64,000 bases of DNA, taken from positions 62,001 through 126,000 of the forward strand of contig NZ_BJOU01000017.1 of NCBI RefSeq assembly GCF_009932435.1. The letters run 5' to 3'. Position numbers and translations under genes: made by a program. Each line of letters starts with the position of its first letter. Position 1 is the stretch's first letter. The notes beneath the pieces were generated by a model that was not told where the DNA came from, searched no databases, and saw only the letters and a list, made by a program, of their open reading frames with translations. This DNA comes from Gordonia crocea. GTDB taxonomy: Bacteria > Actinomycetota > Actinomycetes > Mycobacteriales > Mycobacteriaceae. Of the stretch, positions 7,729 through 16,885 are shown piece after piece.

Positions 7729-9369
7729 CTATTCGGTCTCGTCGGCGGGCGCGGCCTCGGTGACCGACACCGCCCACCGGTAGTCGGGCTTGCCGGCGGG
7801 GGAACGCTTGAGTTCGTCGACGAACCACACCGCACGGGGCACCTTGTACCCGGCCAGCTCGGCCCGGGCGGCGGCGCCGAGCTCGGCCAACGGCGGTCGG
7901 GCTCCGTCGCGGGCCTGCACGACGGCGGCCACCCGCTGGCCGAACCGCTCGTCGGGGATGCCGACGACGGAGACGTCGAAGACGTCCGGATGGGCCTTGA
8001 GCGCGGCCTCGACCTCTTCGGGGAAAACCTTCTCGCCGCCGGTGTTGATCGACACCGAGCCGCGGCCGAGCATGGTGATCGTGCCGTCGGCCTCCAACGT
8101 GGCGAAGTCGCCGGGCAGCGAGTAACGCACACCGCCGTAGGTGACGAAGGTCTTCGCCGACTTCTCCGGATCGTTGTGATAGCGCAGCGGTACGTGTCCC
8201 GAGCGGGCCAGCACGCCCACTTCCCCGCTGCCCGCAGTGACCGGCGTCCCATCCTCGCGCAGCACGTGGGTCTCGGGATCGGCCTTGACCTGGGGCGCGC
8301 CGACATGGCTCTCGCCCTTCACCGCGACGCTCATCCCGCCGAAACCGGTCTCTGACGAGCCGATGGCGTCGACGACGACGGTGTTGGGGAAGGCCGCGAC
8401 GTACCGGTCTTTGATCGTCGGGGAGAACAAGGCCGCCGACGAGGCCACCGAAACGAGGGTGGACGTGTCGAATTCGCCGTTCTCGTAGGCCTCGATCATC
8501 GGCCGCCCCATCGCATCACCGGTGATGAAGACGACGTTGACGCCGTGGCGCTCGACGATCCGCCAGGCCTCCTGCGCATCGAAGTCGGGGTACACGACGG
8601 CCTTGCCGCCGGCGAACAGCGACTGGAAGATGGCCCATTGCGACCCGCCGTGGATGAAGGGCGGGATCGGGAAGCGGACGAGCTGACCGCCTTCGGCACC
8701 CAGCTTGGCCAGTTGCCACTCGTCGGAGACGGGTTCGCCGGAGTACCAGTCGATGCCGCCGCCGAGGACGCGCCACACGTCTTCCTGCCGCCACACGACG
8801 CCCTTGGGCTTCCCGGTGGTGCCGCCGGTGTAGAGCATGTAGAGGTCGTCGTCGGTGCGCAGCGAGAAGTCCCGCTCCGGCGACGCCTGCTGCAGGGCCG
8901 CCTCGTAGTCGAGGACTGCCACACCGTCCACCTGGGCGGGGGCGTCCCCGCCGTCCCCGCCATCCCCGGCGTCGCCGACGACGATCCGGTGGGTGATCGC
9001 GGTGTCCCAATTCTGCAACGTGTTGCACACCCGGTCGTCGTAGCGGCCCTCATGGATGAGCACCTTCATCCCGGAGTCGGTGAAGATGTGGGAGAGCTCG
9101 GCCTCGACGTAGCGGTAGTTCACGTTGGCCATCACCGCCCGCGCCTTGAAGATGGCGAGCATCGACTCGACCGCTTCGATCGTGTTTCTGCTGTACAAAC
9201 CAACCGAGTCGCCGGGCTCGACACCGGCGTCGATGAGTGCGTGCGCGAGCCGGTTAGCCCGCTCCTCGAGCTCGGCGTACGTCCGCGAACGCCCTCCGGA
9301 TTCGAGGGCAACGCGTTCGGGAACGAGGTCGACGGCATGCTCGAAGAGATCGGCAATGGTAAAGGCCAT
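7729..9369 (-). CDS. fadD19: Steroid-CoA ligase FadD19
   Basis: This 546-residue AMP-forming ligase has [20 protein letters not shown] around residue 175, AIGSSETGFGG, SLPGDFATLEADG and an SPAGKPDYRW C-terminal segment with the catalytic lysine. It is divergent from echA19, as in Rv3515c/Rv3516. FadD19 adds CoA to C26/C24 sterol carboxylates and is needed for C24-branched sterol side chains in Rhodococcus. A Gly/Asp-rich insertion (GDAGDGGDGGDAPAQ, about residues 126-140) looks like a slippage-expanded surface loop. The KstR-like site at 9380-9393 begins only 11 bases before the ATG, so the transcript leader must be very short. Confidence 0.92.
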   Translation of the reverse strand: MAFTIADLFEHAVDLVPERVALESGGRSRTYAELEERANRLAHALIDAGVEPGDSVGLYSRNTIEAVESMLAIFKARAVMANVNYRYVEAELSHIFTDSGMKVLIHEGRYDDRVCNTLQNWDTAITHRIVVGDAGDGGDGGDAPAQVDGVAVLDYEAALQQASPERDFSLRTDDDLYMLYTGGTTGKPKGVVWRQEDVWRVLGGGIDWYSGEPVSDEWQLAKLGAEGGQLVRFPIPPFIHGGSQWAIFQSLFAGGKAVVYPDFDAQEAWRIVERHGVNVVFITGDAMGRPMIEAYENGEFDTSTLVSVASSAALFSPTIKDRYVAAFPNTVVVDAIGSSETGFGGMSVAVKGESHVGAPQVKADPETHVLREDGTPVTAGSGEVGVLARSGHVPLRYHNDPEKSAKTFVTYGGVRYSLPGDFATLEADGTITMLGRGSVSINTGGEKVFPEEVEAALKAHPDVFDVSVVGIPDERFGQRVAAVVQARDGARPPLAELGAAARAELAGYKVPRAVWFVDELKRSPAGKPDYRWAVSVTEAAPADETE

Positions 9370-9379
9370 GCCTAGAAAC

Positions 9380-9393
9380 TAGAACGTGTTACC
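9380..9393. promoter_or_regulatory. KstR-type operator between fadD19 and echA19
   Basis: TAGAACGTGTTACC lies in the 66-base divergent gap, 11 bases from the fadD19 ATG. A second small dyad, GCAAG-CA-CTTGC (9401-9412), follows on the echA19 side. The first matches the KstR consensus; the second is unassigned. Confidence 0.78.
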
Positions 9394-9435
9394 GTTTTCG
9401 GCAAGCACTTGCTCAGACCGCCTGCTGGAGGAACC

Positions 9436-10242
9436 ATGACCACCGCCGAATACCGTGAACCGGAGTGCCTCGTCGAGAAGCGCGGCCACGTCCTGATCGT
9501 GACCATGAACCGGCCGCAGGCGCGCAACGCCCTGTCCACCGAGATGATGGCCATCATGGAACAGGCCTGGAACACCGTTGACGATGACCCGGAGATCCGC
9601 GTCGCGATCCTAACCGGAGCCGGCGGGTACTTCTGCGCCGGCGCCGACCTCAAGGCGATGAACAAACAGGCCCCGGGCGACCGGTTCTCCAACGAGAGCG
9701 GCTGGGACCTCACCAAGATGCCCGCGCTACTCAAGGGGCGCCGACTGACCAAGCCGCTCATCGCCGCGGTCGAGGGTCCGGCGATCGCCGGCGGTACCGA
9801 GATCCTGCAGGGCACCGATATCCGCGTCGCCGCCGAGAGCGCCAAGTTCGGGGTGTCCGAGGCGAAGTGGGGACTGTTCCCGCTCGGCGGCAGCGCGGTG
9901 CGCTTGGTCCGCCAGATCCCCTACACCGTCGCCTGCGACATCCTGCTGACCGGACGCCACATCAGCGCCGCGGAGGCCAAGGAGTACGGCTTGGTCGGCC
10001 ACGTCGTTCCGGACGGCACCGCCCTGGACAAGGCGCTCGAACTCGCCGAGCAGATCGCCGCCAACGGCCCGCTGGCCGTCCAGGCGATCCTGAAGACCAT
10101 CCGCGATTCCGAGGGGCTGCACGAGGAGGAGGCGTTCAAGATCGACGCTGTGCTCGGCAAGTCCGTCTTCCAGTCCGCCGACGCCAAGATCGGCCCCCGG
10201 GCCTTTGCCAACAAGGAGAGGCCGGTCTTCACCGGCGAGTAG
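9436..10242 (+). CDS. echA19: Enoyl-CoA hydratase EchA19
   Basis: The 268-residue crotonase has [10 protein letters not shown] (oxyanion hole), [38 protein letters not shown] and a complete C-terminal trimerisation region. ATG 9436 follows GGAGG by 5 bases. The gene is the Rv3516 counterpart by sequence and by its divergent arrangement with fadD19. EchA19 hydrates the unsaturated sterol side-chain CoA made by ChsE-type dehydrogenases. Control by the shared KstR site at 9380 is likely. Confidence 0.9.
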   Translation: MTTAEYREPECLVEKRGHVLIVTMNRPQARNALSTEMMAIMEQAWNTVDDDPEIRVAILTGAGGYFCAGADLKAMNKQAPGDRFSNESGWDLTKMPALLKGRRLTKPLIAAVEGPAIAGGTEILQGTDIRVAAESAKFGVSEAKWGLFPLGGSAVRLVRQIPYTVACDILLTGRHISAAEAKEYGLVGHVVPDGTALDKALELAEQIAANGPLAVQAILKTIRDSEGLHEEEAFKIDAVLGKSVFQSADAKIGPRAFANKERPVFTGE

Positions 10243-10397
10243 GGTCTCAGACAACGGTCGGCGACGCCGCCCATCCGTCCGACCCTCCCGACGATGTCTT
10301 CGTAGCGCGCCGCGGGTACCCGAGCGTGCCAGACTGATGCTGCCCGCCAGGCGGCACCCGCCCCCGACGAGGTCACGATCGAGTTGGACCATTGACT

Positions 10398-10411
10398 TAG
10401 AACCTGTTCCG
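10398..10411. promoter_or_regulatory. KstR-type operator, upstream copy before the DUF35-ltp4-ltp3 operon
   Basis: TAGAACCTGTTCCG is a near-consensus KstR half of a pair. A perfect palindrome follows 44 bases later. The region 10243-10397 upstream of it shows no gene or other recognisable structure. Confidence 0.65.
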
Positions 10412-10454
10412 CCCGATCAACGCGGTTGATGAACTGTGCCTTGCCAATTAAACT

Positions 10455-10468
10455 TAGAACGTGTTCTA
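10455..10468. promoter_or_regulatory. KstR-type operator (perfect palindrome) at the start of the DUF35-ltp4-ltp3 operon
   Basis: TAGAACGTGTTCTA is fully palindromic. It ends 9 bases before the GTG start codon at 10478. A repressor bound here would cover the transcription start and first codons, and a leaderless transcript is plausible. Confidence 0.82.
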
Positions 10469-10477
10469 GTAGATGTT

Positions 10478-11500
10478 GTGAGTACACGTCCGACTACTGA
10501 TCCCGTCGCGGAGGTACCCGCGCCCGCCACGGAGATCCTGTCCGCACCGCTGACAAACACCTTCGCCTACACCCGGTCGCTGGGCCCGGTGCTCTCCCCC
10601 TTCGCCCTCGCCCTGCGCGAGGGACGGATCCTCGGGTCGGCGAGCAGCGACGGGCGGGTCTTCGTCCCACCGGTCGAGTTCGACCCGGCCACCGGCAAGG
10701 CCACCACCGACCTGGTCGACGTGGCCACCGTCGGCACCGTGACGTCCTGGACGTGGCAGCCCGAGCCGGCCGCACCCCAGCCACTGGACCGGCCCTTCGC
10801 CTGGGCGCTGATCCGGCTCGACGGGGCCGACACCGCCCTGCTGCACGCCGTGGCCGTCGAGGACGCCGCCACGATGAGCACCGGGATGCGGGTGCATGCC
10901 GTGTGGCGGGCCGCCCGCACCGGGTTGATCACCGACATCAGCCACTTCGAACCGGGCGATGCCGCCGCGACGGCCCCGGCCAACACCGCCGAGTTGCCGA
11001 CCGAGTCCAACGGTCGCGTCGTCGTGGCCACCCCGATAAGCACCCGGATCGAACACAGCGCCACCGAGGCCGAGTCGGTGTTCCTCGAGGGCATCGCCGG
11101 CGGCAAACTCATCGGCAACCGCATGGCCTCCGGCGTTGACGCGGGCCGGGTCTACTTCCCGCCGCGCGACGTGAGCCCCGCCGACGGCGCACCGCCCGCC
11201 GAGTTCGTCGACCTCCCCGACACCGGCATCGTGACGACCTTCTGCATCGTCAACGTTCCGTTCCAGGGACAGAAGATCAAGCCGCCCTATGTGGCCGCCT
11301 ATGTACTCCTCGACGGCACCGACATCCCGTTCCTGCACCTGATCCTCGACTGCCCGGCCGACGAGGTCCGCATGGGGATGCGCGTGCAGGCGGTGTGGTT
11401 GCCGCGAGAGGAATGGCAGCACTCGATGGGCAACATCAGCCACTTCCGCCCGACCGGCGAGCCCGACGCGGACTACGCCAGCTACCAGGAGTACGTGTGA
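10478..11500 (+). CDS. Tandem DUF35 (OB-fold, Zn-ribbon-like) protein, Rv3521-type
   Basis: The 340-residue protein contains two similar halves, each with a segment like GRILGSASSDGRVFVPP / GKLIGNRMASGVDAGRVYFPP followed by VDLPDTGIVTTF-type OB-fold strands, typical of DUF35 partners of thiolase-like enzymes. The Cys-x2-Cys zinc ribbon of classical DUF35 proteins is not evident. GTG 10478 was chosen because upstream in-frame codons overlap the operator. The stop overlaps the ltp4 ATG (TGATG). In sterol pathways DUF35 proteins bind and stabilise the Ltp thiolase-like aldolases. Gene order equals Rv3521-Rv3523. Confidence 0.82.
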   Translation: MSTRPTTDPVAEVPAPATEILSAPLTNTFAYTRSLGPVLSPFALALREGRILGSASSDGRVFVPPVEFDPATGKATTDLVDVATVGTVTSWTWQPEPAAPQPLDRPFAWALIRLDGADTALLHAVAVEDAATMSTGMRVHAVWRAARTGLITDISHFEPGDAAATAPANTAELPTESNGRVVVATPISTRIEHSATEAESVFLEGIAGGKLIGNRMASGVDAGRVYFPPRDVSPADGAPPAEFVDLPDTGIVTTFCIVNVPFQGQKIKPPYVAAYVLLDGTDIPFLHLILDCPADEVRMGMRVQAVWLPREEWQHSMGNISHFRPTGEPDADYASYQEYV

Positions 11501-12537
11501 TGACCCTGCCCAAGATCGCGATCGTCGGGTTCGCACACAGCCCGAACGTCGCCGCCACCCACGGCACCACCAACGGTGTCGAGATGCTGATCCCGTGCTT
11601 CGAGAAGCTCTACGCACAGTTGGGGATCACCCGCTCCGACATCGGCTTCTGGTGCAGCGGATCGTCGGATTACCTTGCCGGACGGGCCTTCTCGTTTATC
11701 TCGGCGATCGACGCGATCGGCGCGATGCCGCCGATCAACGAGTCGCACCTCGAGATGGACGCGGCGTGGGCCCTGTACGAGGCGTACGCGAAGATCGCCA
11801 CCGGGGAGGTCGACACCGCACTCGCCTACGGCTTCGGCAAGGCCAGCGCCTCCGACGTCGACCTGACCCTGTCGATGCAGACCGACCCGTACACCGTCGC
11901 CCCGCTGTGGCCGCACGCGCGCTCACTCGGCGCCCTGCAGGCACGCGCCGGCCTGGATGCGGGGACGTGGACCGAGGCCGACATGGCCGCGGTCGCCGCC
12001 CGCACCAGCGGCGGATCGGTCGACGACCTGCTGGGCGCCGACTACGTCGCCGACCCGCTGCGAGCCCACGACATCGCCCCGTACACCGACGGGGCGGCGG
12101 CCGTTATCCTCGCCACCGAGGAGCGGGCCCGCGAACTCGTCGCCAACCCGGCCTTCATCACCGGGTGGGACCACCGGATCGATTCGCCGAACTTCGGCGC
12201 GCGTGACCTGACCGTCTCCCCGTCGACGAAGCTGGCCGGCGACACCGCCTTCGGCGACCGGGACCGGGCCGTCGACGTGGCCGAGATCCACGCCGTGTTC
12301 ACGCATGAAGAGCTGATCGTCCGCCAGGCCCTGGGCCTGCCGGAATCGGTGCGGATCAACCCGTCCGGCGGGGCGATGGCCGGCAACTCGCTGTTCTCGG
12401 CCGGGCTGCAGCGCATCGGCTACGCCGCGCACGCGATCCTGGCCGGCGAGGCGTCCACCGCGCTCGCCCACGCCGCCGGCGGGCCGCTGCTGCAGCAGAA
12501 CATGGTCGTCACGCTTTCCTCGGAGGGACAACACTGA
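11500..12537 (+). CDS. ltp4: Thiolase-like lipid-transfer/aldolase protein Ltp4
   Basis: This 345-residue thiolase-superfamily protein has MTLPKIAIVGFAH, a CSGSSDYLAGRAFSF nucleophile-region segment and NPSGGAMAGNSLFSAGL near the C-terminus. Start and stop codons overlap both neighbours (TGATG), so it is translationally coupled with the DUF35 gene and ltp3. In Rhodococcus, ltp3 and ltp4 are needed for C24-branched sterol side chains, where thiolase-like proteins act as retro-aldolases rather than thiolases. The assignment rests on family and order (Rv3522). Confidence 0.87.
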   Translation: MTLPKIAIVGFAHSPNVAATHGTTNGVEMLIPCFEKLYAQLGITRSDIGFWCSGSSDYLAGRAFSFISAIDAIGAMPPINESHLEMDAAWALYEAYAKIATGEVDTALAYGFGKASASDVDLTLSMQTDPYTVAPLWPHARSLGALQARAGLDAGTWTEADMAAVAARTSGGSVDDLLGADYVADPLRAHDIAPYTDGAAAVILATEERARELVANPAFITGWDHRIDSPNFGARDLTVSPSTKLAGDTAFGDRDRAVDVAEIHAVFTHEELIVRQALGLPESVRINPSGGAMAGNSLFSAGLQRIGYAAHAILAGEASTALAHAAGGPLLQQNMVVTLSSEGQH

Positions 12538-13715
12538 TGGCACACCGCAATCGCGCCGCCGTGCTCGGCACCGGCCAGACCAACTACGTCAGCAAACGAC
12601 TCGACGTGACCATGGCCGGCATGTGCCGCGAGGCGATCGACGCGGCGCTGGCCGACGCGAACGTCACGATGGACGAGATCGACGCCATCATCATCGGCAA
12701 GGCGCCGGACCTGTTCGAGGGGACGATGATCCCCGAGTTCGCCATGGCCGAATCCCTTGGCGCCGTCGGCAAGCAGCTCCTGCGCGTGCACACCGCGGGC
12801 TCGGTCGGCGGTTCCACCGCCAACGTCGCCGCCTCGATGGTGTTCGGCGGCCTGCACAAGCGGGTCCTCGCCGTCGCGTGGGAGAAGCAGTCGGAGTCCA
12901 ACGCCATGTGGGCGCTGTCGATCCCAGTGCCGTTCACCAAGCCGGTCGGCGCCGGCGCGGGCGGATTCTTCGCCCCGCACGTGCGCTCCTACATCCGCCG
13001 CTCCGGCGCCCCGTCACACATCGGCGCCATCGTCGCGGCGAAGGACCGGCGCAACGGTGCGCTCAACCCGTTGGCCCATCTGCACCAGCCCGACATGACC
13101 GTCGAGAAGATCATGGAGTCCCAGATGCTCTGGGACCCAATCCGATTCGACGAGACCTGCCCGTCGTCCGACGGCGCCTGCGCCGTGGTGATCGGCGCCG
13201 AGGAGGTCGCGGATTCGGCAGTGGCACAAGGCAATCCGGTTGCCTGGATCCACGCGACCGCGATGCGCACCGAACCGCTGAGCTTCGCCCACCGCAACGT
13301 GGTCAGCCCGCAGGCGGGCCGGGATGCCTCCGCGGCGCTGTGGCGCGCCGGAGGGATCACCAACCCGATCGAGGAGATCGACGCCGCCGAGATCTACGTG
13401 CCGTTCTCCTGGTTCGAGCCGATGTGGCTGGAGAACCTGGGGTTCGCCGCGGAGAACGAGGGCTGGAAACTGACCGAGGCCGGCGAGACCGAGATCGACG
13501 GCAAGATCCCGTTCAACGCCTCCGGCGGCGTGCTCTCGTCCAACCCGATCGGCGCGTCGGGCATGATCCGCTTCGCCGAGGCCGCAATCCAGGTGATGGG
13601 CAAGGGCGGTGCGCACCAGGTCAAGGATGCGCGCAAAGCCGTCGGCCACGCCTACGGCGGCGGCTCGCAGTACTTCTCGATGTGGCTCGTCGGCGCCGAC
13701 AAGCCGGAGCACTAG
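12537..13715 (+). CDS. ltp3: Thiolase-like lipid-transfer/aldolase protein Ltp3
   Basis: The 392-residue thiolase-like protein has RVHTAGSVGGSTANVAASMVFGG (in place of a classical Cys-Ser-Gly nucleophile loop), AAEIYVPFSWFEP, NASGGVLSSNPIGASGMIRFAEA and a final HAYGGGSQYF. It starts inside the ltp4 stop (TGATG) and ends overlapping the converging CMD-family gene by 4 bases. It corresponds to Rv3523. Together with Ltp4 and the DUF35 protein it probably forms a complex cleaving the hydroxylated, branched sterol side chain; complex formation is inferred. Confidence 0.87.
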   Translation: MAHRNRAAVLGTGQTNYVSKRLDVTMAGMCREAIDAALADANVTMDEIDAIIIGKAPDLFEGTMIPEFAMAESLGAVGKQLLRVHTAGSVGGSTANVAASMVFGGLHKRVLAVAWEKQSESNAMWALSIPVPFTKPVGAGAGGFFAPHVRSYIRRSGAPSHIGAIVAAKDRRNGALNPLAHLHQPDMTVEKIMESQMLWDPIRFDETCPSSDGACAVVIGAEEVADSAVAQGNPVAWIHATAMRTEPLSFAHRNVVSPQAGRDASAALWRAGGITNPIEEIDAAEIYVPFSWFEPMWLENLGFAAENEGWKLTEAGETEIDGKIPFNASGGVLSSNPIGASGMIRFAEAAIQVMGKGGAHQVKDARKAVGHAYGGGSQYFSMWLVGADKPEH

Positions 13716-14257
13716 CGCCGTTCCGGCAGGGCACAGGTCGCACCGTCGGACATGCCGGTGGGACGCACGCCCAGCGCCTGGTTCAACCGGGCGCGCTGGT
13801 TCTCCCAGGCGATCTCGGCGGCCAGTTCGGCGATTTGGCCCTTGGAGAAGTGGACGAGAAGCTGCTCGCGAATCTCGGTCAGGTCCTCCCCCACCGCCGG
13901 GGTGGCCGTGATGGCCTCGGCAAAGGAGAGCACCAGCTTCTCCAACCCCGTGTAGGCGTCGCTGTCGGCATACACGGGCAGGTCGCGGATCTGTTGCTCG
14001 GTGATGCCGCCGTGGCGGGCCAGCGCCGAACCGATGTCGAGGCAGAACTCGCAGCTGACCATGCCCGCCGCCTTCAACAGGGCCAGCTCTTTGTAGCGCG
14101 GGTCGATGCGGTTGGAGAACATCAGCGACACCTCGTAACCGCCGGTCGCCGCCAGGACCAGCGGTCGGCGGATCAGCCAGGCGTAGAGGTCGGCCCGGTT
14201 CCGCTTCGACTGCGAGAAGGCTCGCAGGTACCCCCACAGGCGGTGTAGTGCTCGCAT
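13712..14257 (-). CDS. Carboxymuconolactone decarboxylase / AhpD-like protein
   Basis: The 181-residue helical protein carries the family signature KELALLKAAGMVSCEFCLDIGSALARHGGI. Its Cys-x2-Cys (CEFC) pair and following His are the redox/proton-relay residues of AhpD-like proteins. ATG 14257 is preferred over ATG 14263 because GGGAG is better spaced. It is the last gene of a probable five-gene minus-strand operon that starts with an ECF sigma factor at 16743; such sigma factors are often accompanied by CMD-family oxidoreductases. The substrate is unknown. Confidence 0.82.
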   Translation of the reverse strand: MRALHRLWGYLRAFSQSKRNRADLYAWLIRRPLVLAATGGYEVSLMFSNRIDPRYKELALLKAAGMVSCEFCLDIGSALARHGGITEQQIRDLPVYADSDAYTGLEKLVLSFAEAITATPAVGEDLTEIREQLLVHFSKGQIAELAAEIAWENQRARLNQALGVRPTGMSDGATCALPERR

Positions 14258-14333
14258 GATCATCTCTCCCGGTTCGCTTGGCGTGGACACTTGGACTTCG
14301 ACGGATTCCGACGAACTGTAACGGTGAACCGGC

Positions 14334-15119
14334 TCACAGTGCGGCCGCCATCTGGCGGTATCCCTCGTGCACACTCGGATAGGCCGGCGCCCATCCGGTC
14401 GCGCTGCGGAAGGCCGCGTTGCTGACCCGCAGCGAGCGGGTCAACGACGTCGTCCGATCCCCCAAGAGCCCCGCCAGCCGTCCCGGACCGCTCACCCAGG
14501 TCCGCGCGCCGATCGACGACTGGTAGGCGTCGCCCCGCCCGGACCGGAAGCCGAGATGGCGGCGGGCCAGCGCGAGGATCTCCTCGCTGTGGGCGGCCCC
14601 GACCCCGTAGAACAACCCGAATCGGAGCACGACGGCCTCGCCGCCCGACGCGGCGAAGCGACGGGCACTCGCCTCCGCGGCGTGGTTGCCACGGGCAATC
14701 GGATAGTGGTCGAGGGCGGCCGATTCGTCGATCCACTCCGCACCTCGATCGGCATAGATCATGGCGACCGACTCCTGGACCACCCGCGGTACCCCGGCGG
14801 CAAGGGCCGCGTCGACGACGGCCGCCGACCCCGCGGACCGGACCCGGTAACACTCGTCCCACGCCGAGGCGAAGACGAACCGCGCCGTCGGAGGCAGCGC
14901 CGACGCCAGGTTCACCACCGCATCCGCCCGGTCGACGGCCCGGGTCAGCGTTTCGGCGTCGAACAGCGACACCCGCACCGGCACGGCACCCGCCGCGGTC
15001 AGCGCGGCCGCCGATTCCTCGCTGCGCGCCAGGGCCCGGACCCGGTGCCCGGCCCCGACCAGTGCCGGTACCGCATGGCCGCCGATGGCCCCGGTCCCGC
15101 CGGTGACGAACACGTCCAC
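14334..15119 (-). CDS. NAD-dependent epimerase/dehydratase-like protein
   Basis: This 261-residue extended-SDR protein starts with GTG 15119 (MDVFVTGGTGAIGGHAVPAL, a Rossmann TGGTGxIG motif) only 2 bases after the stop of the gene at 15122. It has VNLASALPP and a VQESVAMIYADRG segment. The catalytic Tyr-x3-Lys is not obvious; the expected site reads IARGNHAAEASARR, so it may be a non-catalytic or atypical member. The C-terminal GWAPAYPSVHEGYRQM is typical of the family. It belongs to the sigma-factor operon. Confidence 0.78.
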   Translation of the reverse strand: MDVFVTGGTGAIGGHAVPALVGAGHRVRALARSEESAAALTAAGAVPVRVSLFDAETLTRAVDRADAVVNLASALPPTARFVFASAWDECYRVRSAGSAAVVDAALAAGVPRVVQESVAMIYADRGAEWIDESAALDHYPIARGNHAAEASARRFAASGGEAVVLRFGLFYGVGAAHSEEILALARRHLGFRSGRGDAYQSSIGARTWVSGPGRLAGLLGDRTTSLTRSLRVSNAAFRSATGWAPAYPSVHEGYRQMAAAL

Positions 15120-15121
15120 CG

Positions 15122-15589
15122 CTAGTTCCTCACCGCTGCACCGCGGGGGCGGTTGGCCCACGCCACGGCGACCGGCACGGCCAGTGCGACGCCCAGCACC
15201 ACGACGTTCACCACGTTCTCGGCTCCGCTGAGGAGTTCGGCCGGATTGAGCAGGTGGTAGCAGAAGTGCGGCAGGGCGAACGCCGACAACGACAGCCCGG
15301 CGACGAAGACGAGCGGACGCAGCCCCCACCCGGCGGCCACCGCGGCGAACACCCCGGTCGCCACGAATCCGGTACCGGTGTCGGAGGTGAGGTGGGCGTT
15401 GAACGGGGGCTCGGCCGCCACGAGCAGCGGCCCGAACCCCGGGAAATGGTCGAAGAAGTGCCTCGGCGCGAGTACCGCCCACAGCCCGACGACCAGTTGT
15501 GGCACCGCGACCAGTCCGAGTGCGACGCGCGCCCAGTCGGGCGCCCGCGCCGACATCCGCGCGGCCCTGTCATCCAGTGAAGTGTCCAT
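15122..15589 (-). CDS. Four-helix integral membrane protein (DoxX-like)
   Basis: The 155-residue protein has four hydrophobic segments, roughly residues 20-40, 70-85, 92-110 and 125-145, and a HFFDHFPGFGP loop. The layout resembles small DoxX/DUF4267-type membrane proteins. ATG 15589 sits behind GAAGGGGT; an in-frame upstream ATG at 15616 lacks a ribosome site. It lies between the membrane protein at 15620 and the epimerase-like gene in the sigma-factor operon. Function is not known. Confidence 0.7.
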   Translation of the reverse strand: MDTSLDDRAARMSARAPDWARVALGLVAVPQLVVGLWAVLAPRHFFDHFPGFGPLLVAAEPPFNAHLTSDTGTGFVATGVFAAVAAGWGLRPLVFVAGLSLSAFALPHFCYHLLNPAELLSGAENVVNVVVLGVALAVPVAVAWANRPRGAAVRN

Positions 15590-15619
15590 ACCCCTTCTTC
15601 GCGACGACACCGCCAACTG

Positions 15620-16258
15620 TCACGCCGAGGATCGGTTGCGCTTGCGCCCGCGCCGCCACACGACGAGGAAGGACACCAACAGCACCACCGCGGCCAGCCC
15701 CTCGGTCAGGTGCAGGGCCGCACCCCAGGCCCACACGTTCACCTCACGGGCACCGTGGACGCCGAGCGTGATACCGAGCGGTACCCCGGCCGCGACGGCC
15801 AGCACCACCCATTGGCGGTCGAGGGAGGCGATCAGCGCGACGAAGCCGACGGCGATCAAGGCGAAGGCGCCTTCGGTCGCGGCGTGCGGCACGAAGGGCT
15901 CGCCGATGTTCTCGGCGATGTACTCCCCGGCCACCAGCGCGCTCAACCCCTGGAGCATCAGCAGGACACCGAGGACGGCGGCGGCCACCCGCGGCCACCG
16001 CCAAGCCCGGGCCGGGTCCACCCGAGCAGGGCCGGTACGCATCCGGCGGCGCCGCGATGGCGCAGCGGAAACCCCGGCCGCATCGCCGGCCACCCGATCG
16101 GCGATCCGCTCGGTGACCGCTGCCGACGGCGCATCGGCGAAGGCGGTACTCAGCCAGGCCAGCGCCGGGTCGGTCCGGTCACCGGCCAGCGCATCGTCGA
16201 TGGCCACGTCCAATGCATCGGCGGCCGCCTGTTCGGATACGGCGAAGTCCTCGTCCAT
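15620..16258 (-). CDS. Membrane protein coupled to ECF sigma factor (putative anti-sigma factor)
   Basis: The 212-residue protein has a soluble acidic N-terminus (about 85 residues) followed by four predicted membrane helices (about residues 90-110, 125-145, 150-165 and 180-200) and a basic tail. Its ATG at 16258 overlaps the sigma-factor stop (TGATG), the usual arrangement for a sigma/anti-sigma pair. No His-x3-Cys-x2-Cys zinc motif is present. An anti-sigma role is inferred from position and topology only. Confidence 0.65.
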   Translation of the reverse strand: MDEDFAVSEQAAADALDVAIDDALAGDRTDPALAWLSTAFADAPSAAVTERIADRVAGDAAGVSAAPSRRRRMRTGPARVDPARAWRWPRVAAAVLGVLLMLQGLSALVAGEYIAENIGEPFVPHAATEGAFALIAVGFVALIASLDRQWVVLAVAAGVPLGITLGVHGAREVNVWAWGAALHLTEGLAAVVLLVSFLVVWRRGRKRNRSSA

Positions 16259-16743
16259 CACGTCACCACCTCTCGCAGTTTCCCCACCGCCCGATACACC
16301 AGCATCCGAGCCGCTGGCGCGGAGATTCCCAGGGCCGCACCGATTTCCGGCGACGACAGCCGCGCACCGAACCGCAACGCCACCGCGTCGCGCTCCCGGT
16401 CGGTCAACACCGCCAGGTGGCGTCGCAGGTCGTCGGCCGCGAGAACCCGCAGCGCGGCAGTCTCCGGGCCGTCAGCGGTATCGGGTTCATCGGCGACACT
16501 CTCCACCGGCACCGTCTTGCCGTTGCGCCGCCACCAGTCCGCGACCCGGTGGCGGGCGATACCCGTCAACCAGGCACCCACCGATCCCGACGACGGGTCG
16601 TAGCGCTCCCACGACCGCATTGCCGCCACGAACACCTCGCTGACCACGTCCTCGGCGTCGGCGTCGGCGGGTACGCGAACACGCACGTAGCGCCACACCG
16701 GCGCCACGTGCTCGCGATAGATACCGTCGAAGCCACCGTCCAT
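16258..16743 (-). CDS. ECF-family RNA polymerase sigma factor
   Basis: The 161-residue protein has sigma region 2 (IYREHVAPVWRYVRVRV...DAEDVVSEVFVAAMRSWERYD, then TGIARHRVADWWRR) and region 4 (LTDRERDAVALRFGARLSSPEIGAALGISAPAARMLVYRAVGKLRE). Domain order and length are those of a minimal ECF factor with no C-terminal extension. It heads the operon 16743-13712 with a putative membrane anti-sigma factor. The 16744-16885 gap upstream would hold its promoter; no clear autoregulatory -35/-10 was identified. Confidence 0.85.
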   Translation of the reverse strand: MDGGFDGIYREHVAPVWRYVRVRVPADADAEDVVSEVFVAAMRSWERYDPSSGSVGAWLTGIARHRVADWWRRNGKTVPVESVADEPDTADGPETAALRVLAADDLRRHLAVLTDRERDAVALRFGARLSSPEIGAALGISAPAARMLVYRAVGKLREVVT

Positions 16744-16885
16744 CCATCACCCCTTCGCGCCGGACGGCGAAACTGTAACGCGATTACCGCACCAACGATT
16801 GCGCGAACGCCCGGACACCTCAAGATCAGCCTCGTCGGGACGGCCCCGATGACGGTGTGTCAACGACCACCGCGATTCGCCATCG

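Noticed and set aside
9401..9412. GCAAG-CA-CTTGC as a KstR2 operator
   Set aside because: Arms are only 5 bp and the spacer differs from the three good KstR2-type sites; it may be chance.
10243..10397. Small gene between echA19 and the DUF35 gene
   Set aside because: No frame with coding-like composition or a ribosome site; only operators were found further on.
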